Positions 46,246-55,146 of a DNA stretch of 64,000 nucleotides are shown one piece after another. The position numbers and the translations under genes are program-made. This stretch comes from GAS188 sp963794475 (lineage in GTDB: Bacteria > Pseudomonadota > Alphaproteobacteria > Rhizobiales > Beijerinckiaceae). Position 1 is the stretch's first letter, and every line of letters begins with the position of its first letter. The DNA lies in NCBI GenBank assembly GCA_963794475.1, contig CAWCDW010000010.1:124001-188000 (forward strand). Direction: 5' to 3'. Under the pieces are notes generated by a model. The model did not search any database. It worked only from the letters and a program-made list of their open reading frames with translations, and was not told where the DNA came from.

Positions 46246-46944
46246 TCATGCCTCCTTGAAGCGATAGCCCACGCCATAGAGGGTTTCGATCATCTCGAAG
46301 GAATCCTCGACCACCTTGAACTTCTTGCGCAGCCGCTTGATGTGGCTGTCGATGGTGCGGTCGTCCACATACACCTCGTCGTCATAGGCGGCATCCATCA
46401 AGGCGTTGCGGCTTTTCACCACGCCCGGGCGCTGCGCCAGCGCCTGCAGGATGAGGAACTCGGTCACAGTGAGCGTGACCGGCTGGCCTTTCCAGGTGCA
46501 GGTGTGGCGCTCAGGGTCCATGCGCAGGTTGCCGCGCTCGATCACCTTGGCGTCGTTCTCGCGCGGCGCCGAGCCGTCCTTCGGCTGGGCGCGCCGCAAA
46601 ACGGCGCGCACACGCTCGACGAGTAGGCGTTGGGAGAAAGGTTTGCGGATGAAATCATCAGCGCCCATCTTCAGGCCGAAGAGCTCGTCGATCTCCTCAT
46701 CCTTGGAGGTGAGGAAGATCACCGGCATGTCCGTCTTCTGCCGCAAGCGGCGCAACAGCTCCATGCCGTCCATGCGCGGCATCTTGATGTCGAGGATGGC
46801 GAGATCGGGCTGGTTTTGCTTCAGTCCCTCGAGCGCGGTGGCGCCATCCGTGAAGGTCTGGATGCGGTAACCCTCGGCCTCGAGCGCGATGGATACGGAG
46901 GTGAGGATGTTGCGGTCGTCATCGACCAGGGCAATGGTGGGCAT
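46246..46944 (-). CDS. chvI: Response regulator ChvI (OmpR family)
   Basis: The 232-residue regulator has a receiver domain with acidic pocket VDDD, phospho-acceptor Asp52 in LAILDIKMPRMDG and conserved Lys in FIRKPFS, then an OmpR-type winged helix (GQPVTLTVTEFLILQALAQR, DDRTIDSHIKRLRKKF). It is paired with ChvG downstream. The ATG at 46944 starts the conserved strand; a TTG two codons earlier is possible. A run of imperfect 16-base tandem repeats lies just upstream. Confidence 0.96.
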   Translation of the reverse strand: MPTIALVDDDRNILTSVSIALEAEGYRIQTFTDGATALEGLKQNQPDLAILDIKMPRMDGMELLRRLRQKTDMPVIFLTSKDEEIDELFGLKMGADDFIRKPFSQRLLVERVRAVLRRAQPKDGSAPRENDAKVIERGNLRMDPERHTCTWKGQPVTLTVTEFLILQALAQRPGVVKSRNALMDAAYDDEVYVDDRTIDSHIKRLRKKFKVVEDSFEMIETLYGVGYRFKEA

Positions 46945-46989
46945 GAGCAAATGTCATCCATTTCCGATGTGGCGAAAGTTTCTCTTCGA

Positions 46990-47054
46990 GTCTTTCCTCG
47001 GCAGGGTCTTTCCTCGGCAAGGTCTTTTCTTCAGCAAGGTCTTTTCTTCAGAAA
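46990..47054. repeat. Four imperfect 16-17-bp tandem repeats upstream of chvI
   Basis: Units GTCTTTCCTCGGCAGG (46990-47005), GTCTTTCCTCGGCAAG (47006-47021), GTCTTTTCTTCAGCAAG (47022-47038) and GTCTTTTCTTCAGAAA (47039-47054) follow without gaps. They begin about 45 bases before the chvI start in a 305-base divergent gap that otherwise shows no gene. They could be a multi-site operator or slippage-prone sequence. Confidence 0.85.
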
Positions 47055-47249
47055 GTCTCGGACGCGGCAATCTAGGTTGCAGCGGGTCTCGTTTTTGCGG
47101 CGGGCACGCAGCGCGCAAATCGGGGCGAGATCAAGGCTAGGCCTCGGCCGGGCCTGTCCCCTTGCTTCAATCACCTAACTATCATAGCGCTCAAAGCCCG
47201 CAGGGACAAATCCGCGCCGAGGGTTCGCCGGAACATGGGGGGAACAGAG

Positions 47250-47891
47250 ATGGGTATATCCCGGGGCGAATCGGGCTCACAGGGCTTCAGCGCCCGATTT
47301 TTCAGCGGGCAAGCCTGGGGCCGGCGCGGGCTCGTCGTGGCGGGACTCGCCGCGCTGAGCCTCCTCCAGATTTTCACCCACCCGCGCGAAGCCAAGCCCC
47401 TGGGCAACGGCGCGGTCGAAATTCGCTATGCGCCCGCGGCCGATCTCGAACGCATTGATCTTTCGCTTTTGCGCCAAGCCACGCGCTCGATCGACATCGC
47501 GGCCTATCTGTTCGTCGACCAGGCGCTCATCGAGGGCTTGGCCGACGCGGCAAGGCGCGGCGTGCGCGTGCGCCTTTACCTCGACGGCAGCCAGGAGGCT
47601 GCGCGCGAGGGTTTCGGCGGCCGGGCGCGGGGCTTGCGCGGCATCGATCGCATCGAGCTGCGCCTGAAGCCGCCGGGCGCCGACATCATGCACCTGAAAT
47701 CCTACAGCGTGGACGGGAAGCTTTTGCGCACCGGATCGGCCAATTTTACCTATTCGGGACTGAAGCGCGAGGATGACGACCTCGTCGTGATCCGCGACCC
47801 GGCCGCGATCGCCGCCTTCGCTGAAAGCTTCGAGGCGATGTGGCGGCGTGCCGGCAATATGTCGGAAGCGGTCGACGCCTCGCGGTTCTGA
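47250..47891 (+). CDS. Phospholipase D-like (single HKD) protein
   Basis: The roughly 213-residue product has an N-terminal signal or membrane anchor (GLVVAGLAALSLLQIF, residues ~27-42) and one PLD domain with the HKD motif HLKSYSVD (His148, Lys150, Asp155) followed by RTGSANFTYSG. Single-HKD members of this size, such as the Nuc nuclease, act as dimers, so a periplasmic endonuclease or phosphodiesterase is likely. The ATG at 47250 is favoured by GGGGGGA six bases ahead; ATG 47235 is the alternative. Confidence 0.87.
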   Translation: MGISRGESGSQGFSARFFSGQAWGRRGLVVAGLAALSLLQIFTHPREAKPLGNGAVEIRYAPAADLERIDLSLLRQATRSIDIAAYLFVDQALIEGLADAARRGVRVRLYLDGSQEAAREGFGGRARGLRGIDRIELRLKPPGADIMHLKSYSVDGKLLRTGSANFTYSGLKREDDDLVVIRDPAAIAAFAESFEAMWRRAGNMSEAVDASRF

Positions 47892-48014
47892 GGGCCTGGG
47901 GTTGGGTCGACGCCGACCACATGCCCCCTTTGCGCAAACCTCTATGGCATCGCAAGGCGCAAGCGCTATGATCGGCGTCCCGCACGTTCCAACCCCGCAT
48001 CAGGCTCGACCTTC

Positions 48015-49346
48015 ATGACTCATGTCATCCACCGCAATCTTCGCATCGAGGTGCCGACCGCCGTCGCGGGAGATGGGCCCTACATCATCGACCGGGAGGG
48101 CAAGCGCTATCTCGATGCGAGCGGCGGTGCGGCCGTCTCCTGCCTTGGTCATTCGGATCGGGAGGTGACCGGGGCCATCAGCGCGCAGCTCGAGCGCATC
48201 CCTTACGCGCACACCGGCTTTTTCAGCACCGAGCCCGCCGAGGAGCTCGCTGCCTTCCTCGCTTCCAAGGCGCCCGCCAATCTCGGCAATTGCTATTTCG
48301 TGTCGGGCGGGTCGGAGGCGATCGAATCGGCGCTGAAGATCGCCCGGCAATATTTCGTCGAGCGCGGCGAAAGCGAGCGCCATCACATCATCTCGAGACG
48401 CCAATCCTATCACGGCAACACGCTCGCGGCGCTCGCCGCCGGCGGCAATATGTGGCGGCGACAGCAATATCTGCCGCTCTTGATCGAGACCCATCACATC
48501 TCGCCTTGCTACGAATATCGCGGCAGGCGGTCGGACGAGAGCGCCGAGGAATATGGCGCGCGCGTCGCCAACGAGCTCGAACAGCAGATCGAGGAGCTCG
48601 GCCCATCCTCGGTGATGGCCTTCATCGCCGAGCCGGTGGTCGGCGCGACGCTCGGCGCGGTGCCCTCCGTGCCCGGCTATTTCAAGCGCATCCGCGAGAT
48701 TTGCGACCGGCACGGCGTGCTCCTCATCCTCGACGAGGTGATGTGCGGCATGGGCCGTTGCGGCACGCGCTTCGCCTTCGAGCAGGAGGGCATCGTTCCC
48801 GACATCGTCTGCGTGGCGAAAGGGCTCGGCGCCGGCTATCAGCCGATTGGCGCCATGCTGGTCGCGGACCGCATCGTCGACGCCATTCGCGAGGGCACGG
48901 GATTCTTCCAGCATGGCTACACCTATATCGGCCACGCGGCCGCCTGCGCCGGGGCGCTCGCCGTGCAGAAGGTGATCGAGAAGCGCGGCCTCTTGAAGCG
49001 CGTGGGCCCGCTCGGCGCCGAGCTCAAGTCACGGCTCGAGGCGCGTTTCGGCAACCACCCCTTCGTTGGCGACATTCGCGGGCGCGGCCTCTTCATCGGG
49101 GTCGAGCTCGTCGAGGACCGCATGACGAAGGAGCCTTTCGATCCCGCGCTCGCCGTCAACGGCAAGATCAAGGCGGCCGCCATGGAGCAAGGGCTCATGT
49201 GCTACCCGATGGGCGGCACGATCGACGGCAAGCGCGGCGATCACATCGTGATCGCGCCGCCTTACATCATCGAGGAACGCCACATCGAGGAGATCGTCGA
49301 GAAGCTTTCGACGGCCTTCGATCGCGCCTTGCCGGCCGCCGCCTGA
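48015..49346 (+). CDS. Class III PLP aminotransferase
   Basis: This 443-residue fold-type I aminotransferase has GPYIIDREGKRYLDASGGAA, FVSGGSEAIESALKIARQY, RRQSYHGNTLAALA, LLILDEVMCGMGRCG and the PLP lysine in CVAKGLGAGYQPIGAML. It resembles omega-amino acid:pyruvate/2-oxoglutarate enzymes annotated as aspartate aminotransferase family; the amino donor is unknown. It lies 20 bases upstream of the IlvD/Edd dehydratase and heads a putative four-gene catabolic group. Confidence 0.9.
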   Translation: MTHVIHRNLRIEVPTAVAGDGPYIIDREGKRYLDASGGAAVSCLGHSDREVTGAISAQLERIPYAHTGFFSTEPAEELAAFLASKAPANLGNCYFVSGGSEAIESALKIARQYFVERGESERHHIISRRQSYHGNTLAALAAGGNMWRRQQYLPLLIETHHISPCYEYRGRRSDESAEEYGARVANELEQQIEELGPSSVMAFIAEPVVGATLGAVPSVPGYFKRIREICDRHGVLLILDEVMCGMGRCGTRFAFEQEGIVPDIVCVAKGLGAGYQPIGAMLVADRIVDAIREGTGFFQHGYTYIGHAAACAGALAVQKVIEKRGLLKRVGPLGAELKSRLEARFGNHPFVGDIRGRGLFIGVELVEDRMTKEPFDPALAVNGKIKAAAMEQGLMCYPMGGTIDGKRGDHIVIAPPYIIEERHIEEIVEKLSTAFDRALPAAA

Positions 49347-49366
49347 CAACAACCGGATCGAAGATC

Positions 49367-51058
49367 ATGGCTGCTCCGAAGGGGCTCGAAGGCGGGCTCA
49401 CGAATTACGGCGATCCGGCGTTCTCGGCCTATCTGCGCCGTTCCTTCGCGCGCTCGATGGGATATTCGCGCGAATTGCTCGGCAAGCCGATCATCGGCAT
49501 CACGGCGACGGCGAGCGGCTTCAACAATTGCCATCGCGGTGTTCCCGAGCTGATCGAGGCGGTGAAGCGCGGCGTGCTCGCCGCCGGCGGGCTGCCGCTC
49601 GAGTTTCCGGTGATCTCGCTCGGCGAGGTCTTCCTCAACCCGACGAGCATGATGTTCCGCAACCTCATGGCGATGTGCGTCGAGGAGATGATCCGCGCCC
49701 AGCCCATGGACGCCGTCGTGCTCGTCGGCGGTTGCGACAAGACGCTGCCGGCGCTCGTGATGGGGGCGGCCTCGGCGAAGAAGCCCGCGATCGTGCTCGC
49801 CACCGGCCCGATGATGACATCGCGCTACCGCGGCGAGCGGCTCGGCGCCTGCACGGATTGCCGCCGCTTTTGGGCGCGCTACCGGGCCGGCGAGGTGAGC
49901 GACGCCAATCTCGAGCGCATCGAGCGAGGGCTCGCGACCACGGAAGGCACCTGCGCCGTGATGGGAACGGCGAGCACGATGGCGATCCTGTGCGAGACGC
50001 TCGGCCTCATGCTTCCGGGCACCGCGGCGATCCCGGCCGTGCACGCGGATCGGCTGCGCGCCGCGGAGGCCACGGGCACGGCCGCGATGGAGCTTGCCCA
50101 TTCCGGGCGCACGCTCAACGAGGTGGTGAGCGCAAAAAGCGTGCGCAACGCCTTGCGCGTGCTGCTCGCAGTCGGCGGCTCGACCAACGCGGTCATTCAT
50201 TTGACCGCGATGATGCGCCGGCTCGGCTTGCCGGTGACCTTGCGCGATCTCGACGCGCTTTCGGATTCGACGCCGGTGCTGGTCGACCTCAAGCCCACCG
50301 GCCAAGGCTATATGGAGGATTTCTTCGCCGCCGGCGGCGTCGGCGCCTTGTTGCGGCGCTTGTCTCCCTTGCTCGATCTCGACGCCATGACGGTCACCGG
50401 CCAGCCCTTGCGCGACACGCTTCCCGAGGCCGGGGATTGGATCGACGACGCGGTTGTCCGAACCATGGAGAAGCCGGTGAGCCAGACGGGAGGGATCGTC
50501 GCCCTGTTCGGCAGCCTTGCGCCGAACGGCGCCATCCTCAAGCGCGCCGCCGCCGATGAGAGCCTCTTCGAGCGCAGCTTCCGCGCCGTCGTCTTCGAGG
50601 ATCTCGCCGATCTCGCGGCGCGCATCGACGCGCCCGATCTCGACGTGCGGCCCGACGACGCCTTGATCTTGCGCCGCGCCGGGCCGCGCGCCTGCGGCAT
50701 GCCGGAGGCTGGCTACATCCCGATCCCGCGCAAGCTCGCCGAAAAGGGCGTAAAGGACATGCTGCGTATTTCGGACGCGCGAATGAGCGGCACCGCCTAT
50801 GGCACGATCGTGCTGCACGTCTCGCCGGAAGCGGAAGCCGGCGGGCCGATCGGCGTGGTGCGCAGCGGCGACCGGATCAAGCTCTCGGTCGGCGGACGCC
50901 GTCTCGATCTCGAGGTCGACGCGGCCGAGCTCGAGCGTCGCCGATCCGAGCGGCCGCGCAGCGATGAAGGCGCGAAGCGCGGCTGGCAGATGCTCTATCG
51001 CGACCATGTCCTTCAGGCGGAGGATGGCTGCGACCTCGATTTCCTGGCGAGCGCATAG
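49367..51058 (+). CDS. IlvD/Edd-family dehydratase, sugar-acid type
   Basis: The 563-residue Fe-S dehydratase shows IGITATASGFNNCHRGVPEL, VGGCDKTLPALVMGA, GACTDCRRFWARYRAGE (cluster cysteines), EGTCAVMGTASTMA, GGSTNAVIHLTAM and LRISDARMSGTAYGTIVLHV. The motifs and the downstream XylX-like gene fit a pentonate-type (arabinonate/xylonate) dehydratase better than IlvD, but substrate is inferred. The start at 49367 follows the aminotransferase stop by 20 bases. The open frame extends far upstream into the aminotransferase in a different frame; that part is not coding. Confidence 0.9.
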   Translation: MAAPKGLEGGLTNYGDPAFSAYLRRSFARSMGYSRELLGKPIIGITATASGFNNCHRGVPELIEAVKRGVLAAGGLPLEFPVISLGEVFLNPTSMMFRNLMAMCVEEMIRAQPMDAVVLVGGCDKTLPALVMGAASAKKPAIVLATGPMMTSRYRGERLGACTDCRRFWARYRAGEVSDANLERIERGLATTEGTCAVMGTASTMAILCETLGLMLPGTAAIPAVHADRLRAAEATGTAAMELAHSGRTLNEVVSAKSVRNALRVLLAVGGSTNAVIHLTAMMRRLGLPVTLRDLDALSDSTPVLVDLKPTGQGYMEDFFAAGGVGALLRRLSPLLDLDAMTVTGQPLRDTLPEAGDWIDDAVVRTMEKPVSQTGGIVALFGSLAPNGAILKRAAADESLFERSFRAVVFEDLADLAARIDAPDLDVRPDDALILRRAGPRACGMPEAGYIPIPRKLAEKGVKDMLRISDARMSGTAYGTIVLHVSPEAEAGGPIGVVRSGDRIKLSVGGRRLDLEVDAAELERRRSERPRSDEGAKRGWQMLYRDHVLQAEDGCDLDFLASA

Positions 51059-51170
51059 AGCGAGCGCTGCGATATTGTCGGCGTGCGATTCCGATTTCGT
51101 CATGAGGCGCATGGAGAGTGCGTGGCAATCGTTGTGGAAGGCCGAAACGCAATGCTTCCGACAGTCGTCA

Positions 51171-51393
51171 TGGCCGGGCTTGGTCCGGCCATCCACGCCT
51201 TGCTCAAGCCAGCGTTTCAGCCCGTACCGGTTGGTGAAGCCAGGTACGAGCGCTGGATGGCGGTGGACGCGCACGCAGAGAGCGCTCGTCGCGCCGAGAT
51301 GAATCGTGCGATCGCGTTTATTAGTCGTGACGTAGACTCGCTCGCCAATTGTCCAATGTCAGCAGACGGGGATGACCGGGCCAAGCCCGGTCA
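51171..51393. repeat. Two REP-like palindromes in the gap before the AnmK-like gene
   Basis: TGGCCGG and CCGGCCA (51171-51191, 7-base loop) and TGACCGGG and CCCGGTCA (51373-51393, loop CCAAG) are two members of one palindrome type, each flanked by TCATGACG- or GTCATG-like bases. They sit in the 362-base gap 51059-51420, which has no other feature. Confidence 0.8.
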
Positions 51394-51420
51394 TGACGCA
51401 CAAACGACAAGAGATCGCAG

Positions 51421-52551
51421 ATGAAGCCGGTCCTTGCGGTGGGTTTGATGACGGGCACCGTGCTCGACGGCAATATCGATCTCGCGCTCATCCGCACCGA
51501 TGGCGAGGAGGTCCAGGAATTCGGCGCCTGGAAGCTCGCCCCGTATGCCGCCGATATTCCGCCGCTTCTCGCGAAAGCGCTCGCCGCCGCGCGCGAATGG
51601 CGCTTCGAGGGGCCGGAGCCCGCGATCTTTCGCGACGCCGAAGAGGCGCTGACGCGCGCGCAATCGCGCGCGGTCACGGATTTTCTCGGCGAAGCGGGCC
51701 TCGAGGCCTCGCGGATCGCTGTCATCGGTTTTCACGGCCAGACGGTGCTCCACAAGGCGCCGCGGGCTGGCGCCTTGGGCTCGACGCGCCAGCTTGGCGA
51801 CGGCGCGCTCATGGCGCGCCTCACCGGCATCGACGTGGCCTTCGACTTCCGCAAGGCCGACATGCGCGCCGGCGGCCAGGGCGCGCCGCTCGCGCCCATC
51901 TACCACGTCGCTCTCTTGCGCCGCCTCGCCGCCGAGTCGAATTCCGCCGTGCTCAACCTCGGCGGGGTCGGCAATCTCACCTGGTGGGGCGGCGAGGACC
52001 GCATCATCGGCTTCGACACGGGGCCGGCGAATGCGCCGATGAACGATTGGATCCGGCAGCATGGCCACGGCGACATGGATCGCGACGGAAGCCTCGCGAG
52101 GGGCGGCAAGGTCGACGAGGCACGGCTTTTTAAGCTGCTGCACCATCCTTATTTTTCCGCCCCCTTCCCGAAATCGCTCGATCGCAATGATTTCACCGCC
52201 GACATGGCGAAAGGTCTCTCCCTCGAGGACGGCGCCGCGACGCTCACGGCTTTTTCGGCCGCCGCCGTCGGCAAGGCGCTCGACCTCTTGCCGGAACGGC
52301 CGCCCCGTCTCATCGTCTGCGGCGGCGGGCGGCGAAATCCGGCGCTCATCGAGGCGATTCGCGCCCGCGCCCGCGTCACGCCCGTGCTCGCCGAAGAGGT
52401 CTCCTGGCGCGGCGACGCGATCGAGGCCGAGTGCTTCGCCTTCCTCGCCATGCGGGTGCTGCGCGGCTTGCCGTTGAGCTTCCCGCTCACCACGGGGGTG
52501 CGGACGCCGACGCCCGGCGGGCGTTTGGCAAAAGCCAAGGCCGCCGCGTGA
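51421..52551 (+). CDS. AnmK-family sugar kinase (anhydro-MurNAc kinase-like)
   Basis: The 376-residue protein has the AnmK/actin-like kinase fold: GLMTGTVLDGNIDLALIRTDG split at the phosphate-1 loop, GFHGQTVLHKAP, NLGGVGNLTWW and GFDTGPANAPMNDW, and CGGGRRNPALIEAI. AnmK phosphorylates and opens 1,6-anhydro-MurNAc during murein recycling. The loop here reads MTGTVLDGNID where the canonical enzyme has MSGTSLDGVD, and the GPGN motif reads GPAN, so this is a divergent subfamily. Its place between a sugar-acid dehydratase and an FAH-type enzyme suggests that another anhydro- or sugar substrate is possible. Confidence 0.82.
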   Translation: MKPVLAVGLMTGTVLDGNIDLALIRTDGEEVQEFGAWKLAPYAADIPPLLAKALAAAREWRFEGPEPAIFRDAEEALTRAQSRAVTDFLGEAGLEASRIAVIGFHGQTVLHKAPRAGALGSTRQLGDGALMARLTGIDVAFDFRKADMRAGGQGAPLAPIYHVALLRRLAAESNSAVLNLGGVGNLTWWGGEDRIIGFDTGPANAPMNDWIRQHGHGDMDRDGSLARGGKVDEARLFKLLHHPYFSAPFPKSLDRNDFTADMAKGLSLEDGAATLTAFSAAAVGKALDLLPERPPRLIVCGGGRRNPALIEAIRARARVTPVLAEEVSWRGDAIEAECFAFLAMRVLRGLPLSFPLTTGVRTPTPGGRLAKAKAAA

Positions 52552-52624
52552 ATCGCCGCGGCGTGAAGCATGGGGCGCGCTCGCCCGCATGGCCGCTTCA
52601 AGAAAGGGAGCTGAGACAAGCCCG

Positions 52625-53812
52625 ATGACGACACATCTCGAACTTGCCCTCACGCCTGGGCACACGCTTCCCGAGGATCATCGCGATGCGGCGCTCGCCG
52701 GCCGCGTCTGGCGGCCCGAGCTCGGCGGGCCTTCCGTCGTCGCCATTCGCCCCGATGGCGTTTTCGACATCACGGCGAGCTTCCCGACGATGCGCGATCT
52801 CTGCGAAGAGCCGCACCCCGCGGAGACCTTGCGCCGCGCAAAGGGCGAACCGCTCGGCGCTCTCGCGGAGCTCCTCGCCAACACGCCGCCCGAGCGGCGC
52901 GATGCCACAAAGCCCTGGCTCCTCGCGCCCATCGATCTGCAGGCCATCAAGGCCGCGGGCGTCACCTTCGCCATCTCGATGCTCGAGCGCGTGATCGAGG
53001 AGCGGGCGCGCGGCAACCCCGAAGGCGCCGCCGCGATCCGCGGCGAGATCGTGCGCCTCGTGGGCGAGGATTTCGCCAAGCTCAAGCCCGGCTCGCGCGA
53101 GGCTGCGCACCTCAAGGAGGTGCTCGTCGCCCAAGGCGCCTGGAGCCAATATCTCGAGGTCGGCATCGGCCCGGACGCGGAAATCTTCACGAAGTCGCAG
53201 CCGCTTTCGGCGGTCGGCACCCTCATGGACGCCGGCATCCATCCCGGCTCCACCTGGAACAACCCCGAGCCCGAGGTCGTGCTCGCGGTGAGCGCGAAGG
53301 GCGCGATCGTCGCCGCCGCGCTCGGCAACGACGTGAACCTGCGCGATGTCGAAGGCCGCTCCGCGCTTCTCTTGTCGAAGGCCAAGGACAACAACGCAAG
53401 CTGCGCCATCGGCCCCTTCCTGCGCTTCTTCGACAGGGGCTTCGGGCTCGACGACGTGCGCCGCATGACCGTGACCTTGGTGGTCGAGGGCGAGGAGGGC
53501 TTTCGGCTCGACGGCGCGTCCTCGCTCGCCAAGATCAGCCGCGACCCCAAGGATCTCGTGGGCCAGATGGTCAACGCGCATCACCGCTTTCCCGACGGCG
53601 CGGTGCTGTTCCTCGGCACGGTCTTCGCGCCGGTCGAGGATCGCGACGCCAAGGGCAAGGGCTTCACGCATAAGCTCGGCGACATCGTCACCATCGCGAC
53701 CCCGCAGCTCGGCCGCCTCGTGAACCGCATGCGCCACACGGATCAATGCGAGCCTTGGGTTTTTGGGGTCGGGGCGCTGATGCGGAATTTGGCAAGGCGG
53801 GGGGTGATTTGA
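52625..53812 (+). CDS. Fumarylacetoacetase-family enzyme, XylX-like
   Basis: This 395-residue protein of the FAH superfamily has an N-terminal domain (GRVWRPELGGPSVVAIRPDG) and a C-terminal FAH fold with the metal-binding pattern GSTWNNPEPEVVLAVSAKG and GNDVNLRDVEGRSALLLSKA. Size and layout match Caulobacter XylX, a 2-keto-3-deoxy-xylonate dehydratase, more than true FAH. With the IlvD/Edd dehydratase it could turn a pentonate into 2-oxoglutarate semialdehyde. The start MTTHLELAL at 52625 is chosen; upstream in-frame codons run into the previous gene's trailer. Confidence 0.85.
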   Translation: MTTHLELALTPGHTLPEDHRDAALAGRVWRPELGGPSVVAIRPDGVFDITASFPTMRDLCEEPHPAETLRRAKGEPLGALAELLANTPPERRDATKPWLLAPIDLQAIKAAGVTFAISMLERVIEERARGNPEGAAAIRGEIVRLVGEDFAKLKPGSREAAHLKEVLVAQGAWSQYLEVGIGPDAEIFTKSQPLSAVGTLMDAGIHPGSTWNNPEPEVVLAVSAKGAIVAAALGNDVNLRDVEGRSALLLSKAKDNNASCAIGPFLRFFDRGFGLDDVRRMTVTLVVEGEEGFRLDGASSLAKISRDPKDLVGQMVNAHHRFPDGAVLFLGTVFAPVEDRDAKGKGFTHKLGDIVTIATPQLGRLVNRMRHTDQCEPWVFGVGALMRNLARRGVI

Positions 53813-53891
53813 GGGGCTATCACCACGCTTACGGAACCAAGCCGGAGCCACGGTGTTGAACCGCACGCCTATGAACCGAAATGGGATCACC

Positions 53892-54230
53892 ATGGCGGAG
53901 GAAGCGCGAGCGACCGAGAGCGTGGCGAGCGATCCGGACGAGGAGCGCATTCGCCGCAAAGCCTATGAGCTGTGGCTCGCGGAAGGGAAACCTGAGGGGC
54001 GTGATCGCGACCATTGGGAGCTCGCCCGCGAGCTTGTCGCCATCGAGGATTCGCAAAAGACGACGTTGAAGCCGCGCCCGACCGATGATGAGGAGCCCGT
54101 GGAACCGCCTCTTGCCTTCCAAAGCCAGGGAGACATGCCGGGCCTGACCGACCAAGGGGAAGGTGAACCGGGGCCGACGCGGGAAGCCGAAGCCGAGAAT
54201 GCCTCGGCGCTGCCGTTGTCCCGTAACTGA
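53892..54230 (+). CDS. DUF2934 protein
   Basis: The 112-residue acidic protein carries the DUF2934 motif (EERIRRKAYELWLAEGKPEG, then RDRDHWELARELV, residues ~18-50) and a Pro/Glu-rich, probably disordered tail. DUF2934 proteins are common small proteins of rhizobia with unknown function. ATG 53892 is used; ATG 53871 and GTG 53853 are in frame upstream. Confidence 0.8.
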   Translation: MAEEARATESVASDPDEERIRRKAYELWLAEGKPEGRDRDHWELARELVAIEDSQKTTLKPRPTDDEEPVEPPLAFQSQGDMPGLTDQGEGEPGPTREAEAENASALPLSRN

Positions 54231-54254
54231 ACGGGGGCGACTCCGTTTCCCCTC

Positions 54255-54324
54255 TTCCCGCGAACGCGGGAAACCAGAAATGCCCGCAAATAGTGGAAAG
54301 CCCGGGTCCCCGCCTTCGCGGGGA
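54255..54324. repeat. Two short palindromes between convergent genes
   Basis: TTCCCGCG and CGCGGGAA (54255-54272) and TCCCCGC and GCGGGGA with loop CTTC (54307-54324). The second belongs to a CCCGCCTTCGCGGGGATGA-type repeat common in alphaproteobacterial intergenic DNA. Either could end transcription of the DUF2934 gene or of the ABC operon. Confidence 0.75.
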
Positions 54325-54369
54325 TGAGCGGATTGAATGCAAGATGCACGGTCCGTGAGTTGCCCCACC

Positions 54370-55146
54370 TCACCCCATCGCCCGCACGGCCTCGTCATGG
54401 ATCAGCGCCATGATGCGGCGCTTGATCGCGATGAATTCGGGCGAGGTGAGGAGGTCGACACTGCGCGGGCGCGCGAGGTCGATCTCGACCCTCTCCTTGA
54501 TGCGGCCGGGCCTCGCGGTCATCACATGGACGCGGTCGCCGAGAAGAATAGCCTCGTCGATGTCGTGGGTGATGAAGAGCACCGTCTTGTGCGAATGCTC
54601 CCAGATTTGCAGGAGGAGCTCCTGCATCAAGGAGCGCGTCTGGCTGTCGAGCGCGCCGAAGGGCTCGTCCATGAGGAGGATTTCGGGGTCGTTGGCGAGC
54701 GCGCGGGCGAGCGCGACGCGCTGCATCATGCCGCCCGAAAGCTGCTTCGGATAGGCGTTCTCGAAGCCTTCGAGCCCCACCTCGGAGATGAAGTGGTCCG
54801 AGATGTGCCGCCGCTTCTCGGCCGGGATGCCGCTGATCCGCAGCCCGAACTCGACATTGTCGCGCACGGTGAGCCAGGGGAAGAGCGTATAGGATTGGAA
54901 CACCATGCCCCGGTCCTTGCCGGGCCGTGTCACGGGGGTGCCGTCGAGCGTGATCCGCCCGCGCGTCGGCTCGACGAGCCCGGCGACCAGACGCAAGAGG
55001 CTCGACTTGCCGCATCCCGAAGGGCCGACGATGACCGCAAACTCCTGCTCGGCGACTTCGAGCGAGACATCGTCGAGCGCGAGGACCGGCGCGCCGGTCC
55101 TCGGAAAGAATTCGAGCGTGACCTTGTCGAGCTTCAGCTTGGTCAT
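54370..55146 (-). CDS. NitT/TauT-type ABC ATPase
   Basis: The 258-residue ATPase of the TauB/SsuB/NrtD class has Walker A GPSGCGKSS near residue 42, Q-loop VFQSYTLFPWLTV, signature LSGGMMQRVALARAL, Walker B ILLMDEPFGALD and switch His in FITHDIDEA. It should power uptake of an organic anion such as a sulfonate, nitrate or pyrimidine precursor via the adjacent permease. The start ATG shares its last base with the stop of the permease gene. Confidence 0.93.
   Translation of the reverse strand: MTKLKLDKVTLEFFPRTGAPVLALDDVSLEVAEQEFAVIVGPSGCGKSSLLRLVAGLVEPTRGRITLDGTPVTRPGKDRGMVFQSYTLFPWLTVRDNVEFGLRISGIPAEKRRHISDHFISEVGLEGFENAYPKQLSGGMMQRVALARALANDPEILLMDEPFGALDSQTRSLMQELLLQIWEHSHKTVLFITHDIDEAILLGDRVHVMTARPGRIKERVEIDLARPRSVDLLTSPEFIAIKRRIMALIHDEAVRAMG

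Noticed and set aside
48290..49366. Upstream extension of the IlvD/Edd dehydratase frame through the aminotransferase gene
   Set aside because: That region is coding in another frame (class III aminotransferase). The extension is Arg/Ala-rich and the dehydratase has a proper ATG at 49367.
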